Notes under the pieces: generated by a model
The model's database searches: none
What the model was told of the DNA's origin: nothing
What the model saw: only the letters and a program-made list of their open reading frames with translations
Part shown: piece by piece, positions 12,231-23,960 of the stretch
Layout of the letters: each line of letters opens with the position of its first letter
Position numbering within the stretch: position 1 is the first letter of the stretch
Source: Cycas panzhihuaensis
Lineage: Eukaryota > Cycadophyta
Direction of reading: 5' to 3'
Length of the DNA stretch: 64,000 bases
Assembly (NCBI GenBank): GCA_023213395.1
Contig: CM041465.1
Span: forward strand, 232,383,741 to 232,447,740
Translations under genes and position numbers: made by a program

Positions 12231-12245
12231 TGGTATCAAAGTAGG
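12231..12245 (+). other. Primer binding site of E2
   Basis: TGGTATCAAAGTAGG abuts the LTR; an initiator-Met-type PBS. Confidence 0.8.
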
Positions 12246-12958
12246 TTACATGTTTGTCTATTGAGGAGTTGTTTGTGAGTTCATAAATGTTGGGAGAAGA
12301 AATCTATTTAAGGTTGTCTCAAGACATTTCAAAATCATTTGAAGGTAACCCTGCATCTATTTTGAAATCTATGGAGTATTGTGTATTTCCTAGTTACATG
12401 AATTCATCCCATTTTTTGGAATCATTTCATAGTTTATGTGACTTGCATATGCTATTCCATGGAGTATTATTGCCCTAAGCTATTGAAGATTGTAAATCGT
12501 GTGCCACCACCGTATGTTGTTGTCCAATCGTGGTGTTTGCATGTAAGATACGTGTGGCATGCCATCATTATGAAGAGTTTGCAAAAATTGAAGGACACTT
12601 GAGCTTGTTAAGATGTGAACAATCAAAGCTGGACAATGAGGTTGGTAGTCTAATTGACAATATGTAAGATAGAAAGGGCATTTTGTGAAGTCATGTCTCA
12701 TTCCATGGAGAACAAATGCATTGTTAAGCTCCTAACTACTTCGTAATAAAATACCATAACTTGTTTAGTGGCTAGTTAAGAGATAATTGGAGATTGAGCT
12801 CATAATTTGTGAGAATTGTTAGTGGTGATGAACCATTGGTGCTCAAGAAGCAAGGTGAATAATAGAGTTAGTGGAGATTGAGTATACAGTTCATGGAGGA
12901 AGGAAACCACTCACGGAAGATAATGCCAAAAATAACCATTAGACATAAGCATTCAAAT
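12246..12958. other. E2 interior, left of the nested element G1
   Basis: About 700 bases of leader. Short ORFs at 12287-12478 and on the minus strand at 12480-12701 have no recognisable similarity. It continues at 18862 once G1 is removed. Confidence 0.45.
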
Positions 12959-12963
12959 AAGAG
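12959..12963. repeat. Target site duplication AAGAG of G1, left
   Basis: Identical to 18857-18861 on the other side of G1. Confidence 0.85.
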
Positions 12964-13320
12964 TAATGAGTATAGTCCTAATGTCCTAATCTTAGTTTCT
13001 AAAATAACATTGTAAAAAGGTACTTAGAGTACCCAATTATATACAACATTGTAAAAGTCACTTAAGGAACCTATTTATTAATTAGGTACACAGGTGACAT
13101 GTGTCCTACATACAAACTAACTTGAGTTTGTATAAAAATGTACAATTTCCAAGGGAATAAAGAAGAAGAAGAAGAAGAGAGACATTATTTCTTACCCTCA
13201 CCTCTAGTTTTATTCAGGTTTTGCTTTTTCTTGGGAAAACTCTAAGGCTTGAAGGAAACGACTATTCTTGGGTACATTCTGTGTCTAAAGCAAGGGGGTA
13301 CTAAGTAAAAAACCATATCA
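12964..13320 (+). repeat. 5' LTR of G1
   Basis: A 357-bp LTR; its first dinucleotide is TA where the 3' LTR has TG. It contains an imperfect (GAA)n stretch at about 13160-13178 that is longer than in the 3' copy. It ends ...CCATATCA. Confidence 0.9.
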
Positions 13321-13322
13321 AT

Positions 13323-13335
13323 TGGTATCAGAGCC
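13323..13335 (+). other. Primer binding site of G1
   Basis: TGGTATCAGAGCC is a perfect plant initiator-Met tRNA PBS, two bases after the LTR end. Confidence 0.92.
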
Positions 13336-14294
13336 TAGTCACTCTTTAGGAAGAAGACCTAGAAAGATTATTTCTGACACTGCAGAAGTGTACGAGCAGT
13401 CGTATGGAATTGTACGAATAAAAACTAAAGTGCTCAGAATTCAAAGAAATTTCACCAAAAGGAGTGTGAGGACAAGAGCAACAAACTTCTTCAAAGGGTC
13501 GAAGTCCAAATCTCAACAGAAACTAAGGAAAAGACAGAAACACGAAGGGCACAAGTGCAAAGCATCAACTGCAAATTTCTTCTAAAAAATTTAGGTAAAC
13601 TTTTTCATTGCTCTTAAAATCTCTATCATGAGTATATCTATCTTTTAAGTATAGACATGCTACATAAAAATTTGTATTCTTTTTTAAAAAAGCAAAAAAT
13701 GCCATAAAACCCTAGCCACAAAAATTAATTCAGCACTAAATATCTCCTCTAAAAAGACTCCAATTCAAAAAGCAAATGCAGATCTTGGAAGACGTCTCAA
13801 ATATCCTTCATTTAAGATGCACTTTATTTTTCTATCTGTACATTTCTGTACGACCGTACAGTCGTACGGATCTATACTTTTAGATAAATTTCTACATTTT
13901 TTTTAGTTCTTTTTGAACCCTACACATTAATATATAAAATTTCTGTATATATACATGTATTTATGTATAAAAAAAAAAATCCCAGAAGCCTTCCTCACAT
14001 GCAAGCACATTCCATCAAATTTCTCCTTGGGCATATTGCCATAAGCTCTCTTTAACAAGCAGGCGTATCCCATTCACATTGCTTTCTTCACAAGCAAGTA
14101 CATTAGGCATATTGCCATAAGCCCTTTTCACAAGCAAGTGTATCCCATTTACACATTTTTTTTGCATCAGGCATATTGTTATACACCCTTCCTAAAGGCA
14201 GATGTACCCTGTATACAATCACATCCCAATGTCACTGAACTTTTAACACAAGCTTCGGGAGCAGTGTCAGGATGCTCAAACTTTTCAACAAAAT
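13336..14294 (+). other. G1 leader with imperfect tandem repeats and a short hairpin
   Basis: The segment around 14029-14225 contains three imperfect copies of a 64-76-bp unit, starting GGCATATTGCC at about 14029, 14105 and 14169. GTACGAC/GTCGTAC at 13848-13867 forms a 7-bp stem with a 6-base loop. An ORF at 13322-13585 starts inside the PBS region and has no recognised domain. Confidence 0.55.
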
Positions 14295-15640
14295 TTGGTT
14301 TCTAGCATGACGACAATGTTTCAACAAATATTGCATCAACAAAATATTCCAACAGTCATTCCAATTCAATATACTCCATTCAAATTGGATGCTAAAATCA
14401 GTATCCCACTTTTTGAAGGTATAATTAATGCAGACAAATTAGATACATGGATTCGAAGTCTAGAAGCCCATTTCAAAACACAGCAGCTTACAAAGCCACA
14501 AAAAATAATGGTTGCTAAGGTGCACATGGAAGAACAAGCACTAATATTCCAACAATCATACTCATGTGATAAACCATTTATTTCACGAGCATAATTCAAA
14601 AATGTGGTTCGCAGTTAATTATATTCCTTGGGATACATCGATGGCCTCACTACACATTGGCTACATCTCTGATAAATGGCAGGCAAACAATTCAGTAGTA
14701 CATTGATGAGTTCGTCAAACTTTCTATATGATTAGAAGTTTTTGACCTAGACCACATTCTCAAGTTGAAATTTATTTGAGGACTCTTTTCATCGTTGCAG
14801 CATGAAATGGATCTTTTCTAGATTCCTACACTTGAGGCAACTTATCAATATGCTCTCAAAATTACAAAGACCGCGGCCACCTCTAGCATCTGCATCTACA
14901 TCTAGGGCATTTAACGTGCCCTGGACAAGTAATACGAGGAAGTATTGTTATTTTCACAAAAGCTAAGGCCATTCAGATGTTGAATGTCGAATACAGCAAA
15001 AACCTCGTACTTTGGTCACCAAGCATCAGGCTATGACAGAATCCACTGACATCATTGAGGTACCTAATCTACAGGCCCTAGATCCTCATATTGTGTTAAT
15101 GATGAATGAATATTCTACTTCTCAGTGAGAGAAACTTTTCACACAAAATTATCAAATTAAGGACAAGTTAGCACTGTATCATTGATAATGGAAACATGAA
15201 GAACTTAATTTCTCAATCGATAGTGGATTCTTTACAACTGGTGACCAAGCCACACCCTAAGCCTTATACTCTTGGATGGGTAAAGGCCAATGGACATACA
15301 ACAGTGGTCGACAAAATGTTCACTATTACTTTCACTATTCCACCATTTCTAGATATTATTAATTATGATGTAACTCCTATGGACTATAGCGACAATCTCT
15401 TGGAGCAACCTTATGAGCATGATCAACGAGCATTATATGATGGGTATTATAATATCTATACACTGCATAAGAATGGAAAGGTGTACAAATTAATGTCTGT
15501 AGATAATGCTTCTTTGTCCTTGGCCATCATCACAGGAAATCTTGCAATCAAACTTGCAAATACCTCCAAGCAAATGGCACTTTGTGTAACTCTTCAAGTA
15601 GAAAAAGAAAATTGTACTAAGATGCCTCCTAAGCAATAAA
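14295..15640 (+). pseudogene. G1 gag and aspartic protease remnant
   Basis: The 14295-14594 frame encodes a Gypsy gag N-terminal half (ISIPLFEG, LDTWIRSLEAHF); the likely original start is ATG 14307. After frameshifts, a knuckle-like CYFHKS-x-GHSDVEC lies near 14945-14990 with a stop in the middle. The protease begins at about 15177 with CIIDNGNMKNLIS, where the catalytic D-S/T-G is D-N-G, and continues in the 15196-15639 frame (KPHPKPYTLGWVK) to the RT linker. Confidence 0.75.
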
Positions 15641-17000
15641 ATCTCTTTTAGATGCGTACTCTGATGTTTTTGCAGAACCTAAGGGTTTACCTCTCTCATC
15701 TACGCTGTGCAACATTCTATTAATCTTGTTCTAGGTTCTCCACTTCCCAGTCAGGCTCCTTATCGCATGGCTCTGCTCACTCGTGTTGAATTGGAAAGAC
15801 AACTAACACAGTTGATTAATGAAGGCAAAATTCAGCCTAGTTGCTCTCCTTGTGGTTCACCTGCAATTCTCATTCCAAAAAAAGATAAAGAATGGCGTTT
15901 ATATATTGATTACCGAGCCTTAAACAAAATCACTATTAAGAATCGGTATATGTTGCCTCGCATCGATGATTTGTTGGATCATCTTAAAGGAGCCACATGT
16001 TTTATAAAAATTGATTTGGCCTCTAGATACCATCAAGTTCAGGTCGACGCTCAAGATACGTGGAAAATAGCCTTCAAGACTCAGAATGGCCTTTATATAA
16101 GTGGTTAGTCATGCCCTTCAGTGTGACTAATGCTCCTGCTACTTTTATGTGACTCATTAATGATATTTTTCACTTGCATTTAGGTAAATTTCTCATTGCT
16201 TACCTTGATGATATCTTGGTCTTCAGCAAAAATTTGGACGAACATCTACAGCATGTCAACATCGCCATGGCTTTGTTACATCAACATCAACTCAAAGCCA
16301 AATTTTAAAAATGTTTCTTCACACAAGACTCTATCTCTTATCCGGGATTCATCATTGACAAAGACGACATCCATGTTGATCCAGATAAGGTTTGAGTTAT
16401 TCAGCAATAGCCAACCCCTTCTACTTTAACTGAACTCAAAAGTTTTCTTGGTTCTATAAACTTTTATAGAAAATTCATCCCTCACTTTTCTAGCATTGCC
16501 CATCCTCTTAATATTCTTACCAAAAATTTCACAAGTTTTATCTAGAACTCCTCTATTGAATCAACTTTTCAAAAATTCAAGATTGCCCTCTATACTCCAC
16601 TCGTTCTTCATCTTCTCAATCTTTCTCAACCCTTTGAACTAGAAATTGATGCTTCCCAATTTGCCCTTGGCGTCATTCTTAAGCAGGGAGGACATCCTAT
16701 TGTTTACCATTCTAAACCCTTCTCCTAAGCCAAACTCAATTATAACACTTATGACAAAGAATTTTATACTCTTGTCCAAACATTGTGTCATTAGAGACAC
16801 TTTCTCCTTGGCAAAGAAACCATTATTCATATTGAGCACCAGCCACTACAGTTTCTTAACTCACAATCCAAAATCTAAGAACATAGACATCTTAAGTGGG
16901 CTTCTTATATTTAATAATTCCAACTTGTCATTAAATACAAAGAAGGAGTTTCTAACAAAGTTGTTGATTTCATCAATCGACCTCCCACCTTATCCTTAGC
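15641..17000 (+). pseudogene. G1 reverse transcriptase and RNase H remnant
   Basis: The RT N-terminus is clear in the 15707-16108 frame: PSCSPCGSPAILIPKKDKEW, DYRALNKI, PRIDDLLDHL, FIKIDLASRYHQ. After a stop and shifts, AYLDDILVFSKNLDEHL (about 16200-16245) keeps the catalytic [24 protein letters not shown] and an RNase H start (ELEIDASQFALGV) follow. There are multiple in-frame stops such as TGG to TAG/TGA. Confidence 0.85.
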
Positions 17001-18500
17001 ATCCTTTCTCACCACCACACTTAATCCATATTCTGAATGGCAACATTTGCTTCCCTCTGATCCCCACTTTGGTCCTATCCTTATTGCCTTGTCTCAACCC
17101 ATTCAATCCAATCTTGAACCTTTCTTAGATTATCAACTTAAAGATGGACGCATGTGCAAAATGAATCATCAGTGTGTTCTAGTGGGCGCTCCGCGACAAT
17201 ATATCCTTAAGGAAGTTCATTCTTTGACTTGTGGTAGACACTTTGGAATGCATAAAACTCTTCAGCATCTTCAATGATACTTTTATTAGCCTTCTATGCC
17301 AAACACAGTTGTGGATTATATATGACGTTGCTCTCTCTGCAGTCTATTCAAACCATATAATTGTAAACTTGGACTTTATCAATCGCTTCCCATTCCTAGT
17401 CGACCTTGGAAATCTATTTCAATGGACTTCATCAGCCGGCTCCTACAATTCAACATGGTCACGATTGCATATTCACTATTGTTTGTTGGTTCTCAAAAAT
17501 GGCCATTTTTATTCCCTGCACAAAAAACATCTCTACTCCTCATGCTACAGACTTATTTTTTAAGTATGTTTGAACTCATTATGGAGTTCCTCTTTCTATA
17601 ATTTACGACAGGGATAGTCGATTTCTTAATTATCTTTAAAGTCTCTTTGGAAGATACTTGGTTGTCAACTTAAGTATTCAACATCATTTCATCCTTAGAC
17701 TGACAGACAAACGGAAGTGGTTAATCACACCCTAGTATATGCACTTCGCATTTACCAACATAGCAATCAACAATGGAATACATATCTTCATTATGTCCAA
17801 CATAGCTACAATAGAGCAATTCACGTTTCTATTGGACGATCTCCTTTCGAAGTTTGTTATGGATATCAACCACTTACTCCTTATGAACTATCATTAGATG
17901 TACCTTCTCTTGTCACAGGGCATGAACAAAAGGAACAATAGAAAGCAATTTCTTTTATTAATCACATGACCAAATTACACTCTAAGATCAGTCAGATTCT
18001 TCATCAAACACAAATCAAATATAAATCTACTCAAGATCAGTACCGTTCTACAGGATTTTTTAAAATTGGTGATAAAGTCTAGCTCCACCTTGATCATAAA
18101 CGGTTTAAGCATCACCACAAGCTTAAACCTATTCTATTCCATCCATATAATATTCTTCAAGCAATAGGACCAAATGCATTTTGCATTGATCTACATGCAT
18201 ATTTGGGAATTCATGATATTGTTAATATTAATCAGTTCAAGTTATATGAGCCACCACATTTGGAAGTTGAACCTCCTCTTATTCATCCTATTGATACAAT
18301 TCCAAATTTTCAACCTCTTCTTTCTGAAGACACCAATCTCGATACAAGACATCGACAGATGTGATAATGCACTATGACTACATATCTCCTTAGACGTAAA
18401 GGAACTCTACCCACCAATACCAAATGGGTTTTTGCATTAGCACTCTAGGAATATTTTGCCTATCTTCAGCAGAAATTAGGATCAATTTCTTTTTAAGCAG
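17001..18500 (+). pseudogene. G1 integrase and C-terminal chromodomain remnant
   Basis: The zinc-binding domain shows VHSLTCGRHFGMHKT near 17215-17260 and a broken CSLC. RPWKSISMDFISR marks the first part of the catalytic core. TDRQTEVVNHTLVYALR (from about 17700) and SPFEVCYGYQPLTPYE follow. The GPY/F-like C-terminus (HPYNILQAIGPNAFCIDL) is at about 18140-18200. A decayed chromodomain (YLLRRKG...TKWV) is at about 18375-18430. Confidence 0.8.
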
Positions 18501-18508
18501 GGAGGAAA
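18496..18508 (+). other. Polypurine tract of G1
   Basis: AGCAGGGAGGAAA lies immediately before the 3' LTR and would prime plus-strand synthesis. Confidence 0.8.
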
Positions 18509-18856
18509 TGATGAGTATAGTCCTAATGTCCTAATCTTAGTTTCTAAAGTAATATTGTAAAAAGATACTTAGAGTACCCAATTATATACAACATTGTAAA
18601 AGTGACTTAAGGAACCTAATTATTAATTAGGTACACAGGTGACACATGTCCCACATATAAGCTAACTTGAGTTTGTATAAAGATGCACAATTTCCAAAGA
18701 AATGAAGAAGAAAAGAGACATTCTTTCTTACCCTCACCTTTGGCTTTATTCAGGTTTTGCTTTTTCTTGATAAAACTCTAAGGCTTGAAGGAAACTACTG
18801 CTCTTGTATATATTCTGTGTCTAAGGCAAGGGGATACTGAGCAAAAAACCATATCA
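18509..18856 (+). repeat. 3' LTR of G1
   Basis: A 348-bp repeat beginning TGATGAGTATAG and ending CATATCA; co-linear with 12964-13320 with scattered, mostly transition, differences and a shorter GAA tract. Confidence 0.92.
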
Positions 18857-18861
18857 AAGAG
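18857..18861. repeat. Target site duplication AAGAG of G1, right
   Basis: Identical to 12959-12963. Confidence 0.85.
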
Positions 18862-19593
18862 CCATGAAAGAAATCACAAAGGCATAGTCACAATTTGTCG
18901 ATTTACATTTAGTCGCCACAATTTATCCATTTATAAACAAAGCCTAGATTCTGACTTTAGTGTAAATCATTTACTAAAGTCATATGTGAATTTAAGTGTT
19001 GATTCACTTGTAAAGTCCATTTAGCAATTTATGTTTGGAGCCCCTGGTCATTTTGGAGTCTGTAAAAGTAATTAGATCCAAAGATCACTTAATATGGGAG
19101 ATCGATGTAATAGATTTGACACTATAATATTCAACTGGCTCATGAAATTGTCAAGCTTTGATTTGTGCTTTGTTGGTGAAAGTGATGGTACTATACTTAC
19201 AAATACCTATTTAGGGTTTGTGTTGGAGACTGTTGTAAAGATTATTGAGAGGATTTTGTCGGTGAAATTAAGGCAAACTTGAATAGTCTGCTAGCCCTCT
19301 AGAGCTTCAGCGTTTGATCGTATGGAGTAATCAAGTGAGTAGGTGCTAAAGTGAAAAAGGTAGTTTCATATCAACTTCATCAAGATCTTACAATCCAAAG
19401 ATAAAGTATTATTTTGTATCTTATGAGAAAATTGTAAAAGATTAAGAAAGTGCTCTTTCCTTCTGTTGATTTGGTAAGGTTAAGAGAGAACTTGTGTTGT
19501 TGTTCAGAAGAAAAAAAGTAGATCAAGGTCCTCATTATAAAGAATAAAAAGATACATGATTAATATTTGCTCCAGTTAGAATTATTTATTATC
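18862..19593. other. E2 interior, right of nested G1, before gag
   Basis: About 730 bases of leader. Small ORFs at 18785-19024 (crossing the G1 boundary) and 19094-19282 have no support as genes. Confidence 0.45.
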
Positions 19594-19971
19594 ATGGCTA
19601 TGTTTTTACTAATTGAAGAAAATTATTCAAAATGGTCACCTGATATGAGATATTGGTTTATTTCCTTTAGTTGGTAAGACATTGTTTTTTAAGGCTATAC
19701 AAATCCAACCCTAGAACTTCAAAAGAAGGATGCTTGTGCACTTAGTTGGATTCATCGTACCTTGAAGATAAACACATATTGTTACGTCCGTGATAGTGTT
19801 GAAGAACTAATTTGTAGATCATACAAAAGATGGAATATTCTAAAAGAGAAATTTGATCCAAAGCTAAATGACCAACATATAGGTAATGAAGAACTTGAAA
19901 ATAATATACGTAAGGATGAAGAAAGCATTGCTGATGAATGTTGTATTGAAGATGATGAAAAGGAATGTTAA
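19594..19971 (+). pseudogene. Copia-type gag (UBN2-like) remnant of E2
   Basis: From ATG 19594 one frame runs to 19971 with only two stops. It reads LIEENYSKWSPDMRYWF, then LQKKDACALSWIHRTL, then YKRWNILKEKFDP. These match the successive conserved blocks of plant Copia gag: N-Y-x-x-W-S at the start, the KKD-AL-IH helix and the (E/R)-W-IL-K-F block. The two stops replace codons near an expected Trp-rich stretch. The tail is acidic and Cys-containing. No integrase or RT follows within E2. Confidence 0.65.
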
Positions 19972-20098
19972 TATGATGAAGAGACTATTTTTGAATGCAC
20001 ATCTACTAAATGCATTGTTAATAGGACACTTGATGAGCATGTTGAATGTGATGAAATCATTAAAAGACCAATTGGTGGTTGTAATGAAGTAACTCAAG

Positions 20099-20593
20099 AT
20101 GTCAAAAGGTTCATCACTTACCTCTAGTCTTGTTACTTCAAAAGAAATTGAAAATGAATCTAATAGCCCTATTATTACAAAGAAAATTATAGATGTACCC
20201 ACTAATCATTTAGAATTTGAAGCTAAAGGTCGTATAACTCAAATAATTGATACAATAGACATGGTTTTATCAATGTGTAACTTTTTTTATCAGGTCACAT
20301 CAAATCAACTAGAGCTTAGTAAGTTGAAGCTTAGCCTTGGAATAGATGGCACTGCTTTGGCCAATTTACAACTAGTTGATATTGAAGTATCTCATGTTCT
20401 CAAACAAATTTTATCCCTAGAAATACAGAATGATTCAATTTACCAAGGGAGTGGGATTGCATTAACTATAAATGATTTAGGAGCTACATACTTGATGGAA
20501 TTCATGATTACAACTAGGAAGGTTGGTGCCAAACTACAACTAAACTATAGTCTTGTGATTGAATGTGTTCACACCAAGTCTTTCGTAATTTGA
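20099..20593 (+). CDS. Unidentified 164-codon ORF downstream of E2 gag
   Basis: An open frame of 164 codons, longer than most neighbours in this decayed region. It is a soluble-looking, Leu/Ile-rich protein with no motif I recognise. In another frame a Cys/His-rich stretch (YKCGHGHCCKFCTCCFKR) lies just downstream at about 20605-20660; it could be a degenerate knuckle. The ORF may be the rest of gag or element-specific sequence. The minus-strand hydrophobic ORF at 19864-20202 is probably a shadow. Confidence 0.3.
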   Translation: MSKGSSLTSSLVTSKEIENESNSPIITKKIIDVPTNHLEFEAKGRITQIIDTIDMVLSMCNFFYQVTSNQLELSKLKLSLGIDGTALANLQLVDIEVSHVLKQILSLEIQNDSIYQGSGIALTINDLGATYLMEFMITTRKVGAKLQLNYSLVIECVHTKSFVI

Positions 20594-20690
20594 CTTGGTA
20601 TTACAAATGTGGCCATGGACATTGTTGCAAGTTTTGTACTTGTTGCTTTAAGAGAAACGTTTTACACATTCATATAAAGTGCAAAAACTT

Positions 20691-21279
20691 CAACACCTTT
20701 GATTGATATGGGTGGAACAAATCTGTTGGTTGAGAACTATGAGGAATTACTATCCATCTATCTCTTCTTCTCTCTTCAAGACCTCATAGAGTTTTTAGAA
20801 TGTCACTTTTTCTAGCTCATATTCTTATTTAATGGGAAACGATGTTATAGATATAACACCAACTATCACGTTTCAAAACTTTGAAACAGAGATTCATAAA
20901 ATAGGCAAAATAGGTAATTGGAGAAAAGTGCTTCATTGGAAAGGACCTATCATCCAAATCAAAGGTTGTTACTGCATTCAAGAACTGAGTCAAGTTGAAG
21001 ACCATGCCTCAAACATCACCTTCAAGACATTTCCAAGGATGAAATGTTGCAAATTCAAAAGATGACAAATGCACATTAAAGGGGGCTTGTTGAAGTAATT
21101 AAATATTATAGAGTTAGAATATTATATTGTAATGCATATTTGTGCAAGTAGGTGATCTTTGATTTATTGGTCAAACAATAGGTAGAGGTTAAATCAAGCA
21201 TTTCCTAGTCATTATAAGTTTGTTCTTAGGGCATAGTTTGAAAATGTTTTGTTATGACATTAAAAATTGTGGGGGGTGG
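20691..21279. other. 3' interior of E2 with two polypurine-like tracts
   Basis: A short ORF (20832-21065) has no recognised domain. ATTAAAGGGGGCT lies at 21076-21088 just before TGTTGAAGT, and TTGTGGGGGGTGG lies at 21268-21279 just before TGTTAGAAAT. Either could be the true plus-strand primer. The second is preferred because the LTR ends then match as inverted repeats. Confidence 0.5.
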
Positions 21280-21615
21280 TGTTAGAAATAATGTTTAATG
21301 TTTTGATATTAGAAGTAATGTCTAGTGGTCTAATATTAAATAAAGTAGTATTAATAATAAAATGTGGTAAATGAGTTAGAGTTAAGGAGTAACCCTTTCA
21401 TTGGTAATATTAAAATGAGTCATTAAGGTGTGTACATAGTGGTAATCATAACGGTCACTTCATGTAATTTGTCAAGCATGAGGTGATCGTGCATTATAAA
21501 TATGTACTCATATCAATCATAATATATGATGAAGAAGATCATAATCTGTAAGACTTATTCCTAAATTATATGTCCCAATAGTCCCATATATATGATGATA
21601 CCTATATTTCTGACA
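21280..21615 (+). repeat. 3' LTR of E2
   Basis: It starts TGTTAGAAAT and ends ATTTCTGACA, near-perfect inverted termini. The last 270 bases match 11961-12230. Confidence 0.8.
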
Positions 21616-22014
21616 CTATTGACCTTTCTATTTACTTACAAAAATGTAGAGTTTTTAAGATTTATCACTTGAAATTATCTTCTGCTTTATCAATCTCCCA
21701 ACATTATGGTTAACAATCAATTGTCTCAAAATTGTGAATTTGAAGAAAATCTACAAAACTACAAAGTTGCAAAAACAATTAACACTTTAAAACTTCTAAG
21801 GATATTTATCAAGTTACAAGTAGTTGTTATAACTTATATCTATTAAATCTAATGTGAAAGACTTATTAAGCCCTCTAATTCTGAGTGTTTTATCATGCCA
21901 AAGTAGATCATGTGACTACACTTCTAATTATTGCTCCTTCACAGTCTAAAGATAACTTGTTAAAAATAAACAACTAAGCAACAACTAAGCAAATTTTTGG
22001 GAGTACAAACATGA
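21616..22014 (-). repeat. Repeat H copy 1, right part
   Basis: It resumes H after E2 and aligns with about 47600-47998 in copy 2 (shared 'gacttattaagcc', 'gtagatcatgtgacta', 'gcaaatttttgg'). On the minus strand it begins TGTTTGTACTCCC. Confidence 0.7.
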
Positions 22015-22134
22015 TTTAAATTGTATTTTTTCTAAACAAGAACAAAATAAACTACATTCAAAAACTACAATATGTGCATGATTAATCCATTCATCATTTG
22101 AACTATCTACTTAAATCAAATGGACGTTGAGAAA

Positions 22135-22616
22135 TCATCCCTCCCTGATCTGGATATGATTAGAATATATTTTATTTCGAGGTAGGGTGATCAAATCATT
22201 CTGAACTAAGGAAGTCATGTCGGCCACCCTGATATTGGGGATGGCTCTAATTTCATAAGCCCATTTTAGGTCGAACAACATGCCATAGATTAGTGGCATA
22301 TCAACCACTATAAGGGAGATCATTATAACAATCTTTGGATATGTTGTTAAATTTACTACTAGATGTTTGATTTCATTAAGAGTGAGCGCTACTTCGGCGT
22401 CCAAGGATCTTACTACTCTACTTTGATACACTCTAATCCCAAGGCCTTCATAACAACATATAACATCATATTATGTGATGTTCTTGTGTCCACAATACAA
22501 TTATGCAAAATGAAATTATCATGAATATTAAGGGAGACATAGAAAGGAGGATATTTAAACTTGAGAGGAAGGCAAGCTACCTCCTTCACCTCATCCTCAA
22601 TCATGACGCTCAACAA
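22135..22616 (-). pseudogene. T1 retropepsin-like protease remnant (Athila/Tat-type Gypsy)
   Basis: Two overlapping minus frames (22413-22616, then 22135-22431) encode PPFYVSLNIHDNFILHNC, then IVDTRTSHNMM. The latter matches the retropepsin entry (L/V)DSGASHNLM with D-S-G changed to D-T-R. PLIYGMLFDLKWA follows, matching the (F/Y)GMLLSRSWA block downstream of the protease in Athila/Tat-type Gypsy elements. A frameshift joins the two frames. The active site is damaged. Confidence 0.75.
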
Positions 22617-23399
22617 TTAGCCATTAGTTTGCAAGGTCTTCATGAGTCTGTCATTCTACTCTAGAAGGTTCATGGCTTGATAAAGACTCAAACCTATTGG
22701 ATACCTTGAGAAATCTTTTGTGATATTATATTTCTTAGTAAGTCTATCCACTAGCTAATTCACATTTTGAAGTATACATTGTGCTCTCAAAATCTAAAAC
22801 AGTTTAGGATGAGGAATACTCTGATGTGAATTTGAAGTAGCACTTGTTGTACTGATATTAGAGAAAGTAGGCATTTGTTTAGCTACACCTTGGCCTCCTT
22901 GCTTTGCTACTTGTGCTCTAATGATTACTACCAAGCTAGCTATATTGGGATTTATTCCTTCCTCATTAGTGAAGGATGTTATGTTTACAGTTTGATGAGA
23001 AAAAGAAAAATGGAAAGTGGAAGCATTTTCCAAGCCACCCATGCTACAAAACGATTCCTTGGACCTAATGGTTTGCTCATCAATTAAAGAAGAATAAAAT
23101 TCTAGCACATTCTTAATAACATCTTGCTCCTACTTTAATTTCTTGAATAATGTATGTTCTTGAGGTTCTTCACATTTTGTCTACTTCTAGTGTTGAATCT
23201 CTTTATTCATTTTCATTATCAAGGATTAAATTTAAGAATCTATATGAGTGAGGAATAAAAGCTTCTCTCTTAGGATCAAGTATGGGAAATGACCGTTCTT
23301 TACCATACTTGTTCTACATCAACTCCAATCCTTAAGCCAATTCTTTGGTTTTATCAATAAATTGAGGTAGTTTATAAGCTATTGTGAATATAGTCTCAG

Positions 23400-23960
23400 T
23401 GTTCAACCCTTCCAAAAACCATTCTAGCTAAACTTCCACTAATGGTTGATAATTTTAGGAACCATCATTAAGGTTTTACTAACATTTCCACATAACCTTC
23501 TACATTTTCCCTAGGGCCTATTTTGATATTAGAGAATTCTTTGATCAAGGCAACAATTGACCTTCTACTATAATATTTGGATTGAAATACATTCATTAAA
23601 TCATTCTAGGTAGTAATAAAGGCATTGGGTAATGATCTGAACCATGTAGTTATGCCTACTTTTAATATATAAATAAATAGCTACATTTATATTCTTGATA
23701 TTAAACATTTATGCTGATATGCATCTTTAGTTAACTTCGCTTGCCACTATTTACTCCACTCCATGGAATGGGAGTAATTACAAAATTAAAAAATATTTGA
23801 AATGACATGGCTAAAATGGTTTCATAATTTTTAGTTCCATGCCTGCTGCCTAACCATATGATAAATGTGATCCATATCTTTCAGATCCACTCCTCCCAAA
23901 TTAGTTATCCACAAGATCCTTAGCTTTACTAATGACACATGTATTAATAAATGCATTCCA
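23400..23960 (-). pseudogene. T1 gag (Retrotrans_gag-type) remnant
   Basis: The minus strand at about 23460-23650 reads GITTWFRSLPN, NDLMNVFQSKYYSRR and ALIKEFSNIKIGPRENVEGY in one frame with a stop at a Trp position. This is the conserved gag helix block of Gypsy elements (A-x-x-W-(F/Y)-x-S-L-P, then F-x-x-x-(F/Y)). The upstream part to about 23960 is broken by stops. T2 at 55780-55990 carries a close relative. Confidence 0.7.

Larger units (their letters stand above)
12964..18856 (+). mobile_element. Element G1: Ty3/Gypsy chromovirus, complete but decayed
   Basis: Both LTRs are present (12964-13320 and 18509-18856, TGAT...ATCA type ends). A PBS, gag, protease, RT, RNase H, integrase and a degraded chromodomain follow in Gypsy order. 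A polypurine tract precedes the 3' LTR. The target duplication AAGAG is at 12959-12963 and 18857-18861. Element length is about 5.9 kb. It is inserted in E2. Confidence 0.93.
11961..21615 (+). mobile_element. Element E2: Copia-type, gag-only LTR retrotransposon inserted in H and carrying nested G1
   Basis: LTRs lie at 11961-12230 (5' end truncated) and 21280-21615, with a PBS at 12231. Removing nested element G1 leaves about 3.1 kb of interior. It has a Copia-type gag remnant but no integrase, RT or RNase H that I can read. The 5' LTR lacks about 65-80 bases compared with the 3' LTR, and the adjoining H sequence lacks about 100 bases compared with H copy 2, so a deletion removed this junction. 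Confidence 0.75.

Noticed and set aside
13848-13867. The 12-mer GACCGTACAGTC occurs in both the G1 leader (13852-13863) and the C4 leader (31709-31720)
   Set aside because: One shared 12-mer between two sequences in 64 kb is expected by chance and the surroundings do not align.
19864-20202. A 112-codon minus-strand ORF rich in Phe and Ile, looking like a membrane protein
   Set aside because: It is antisense to the E2 gag region; translated AT-rich antisense DNA gives such hydrophobic strings.
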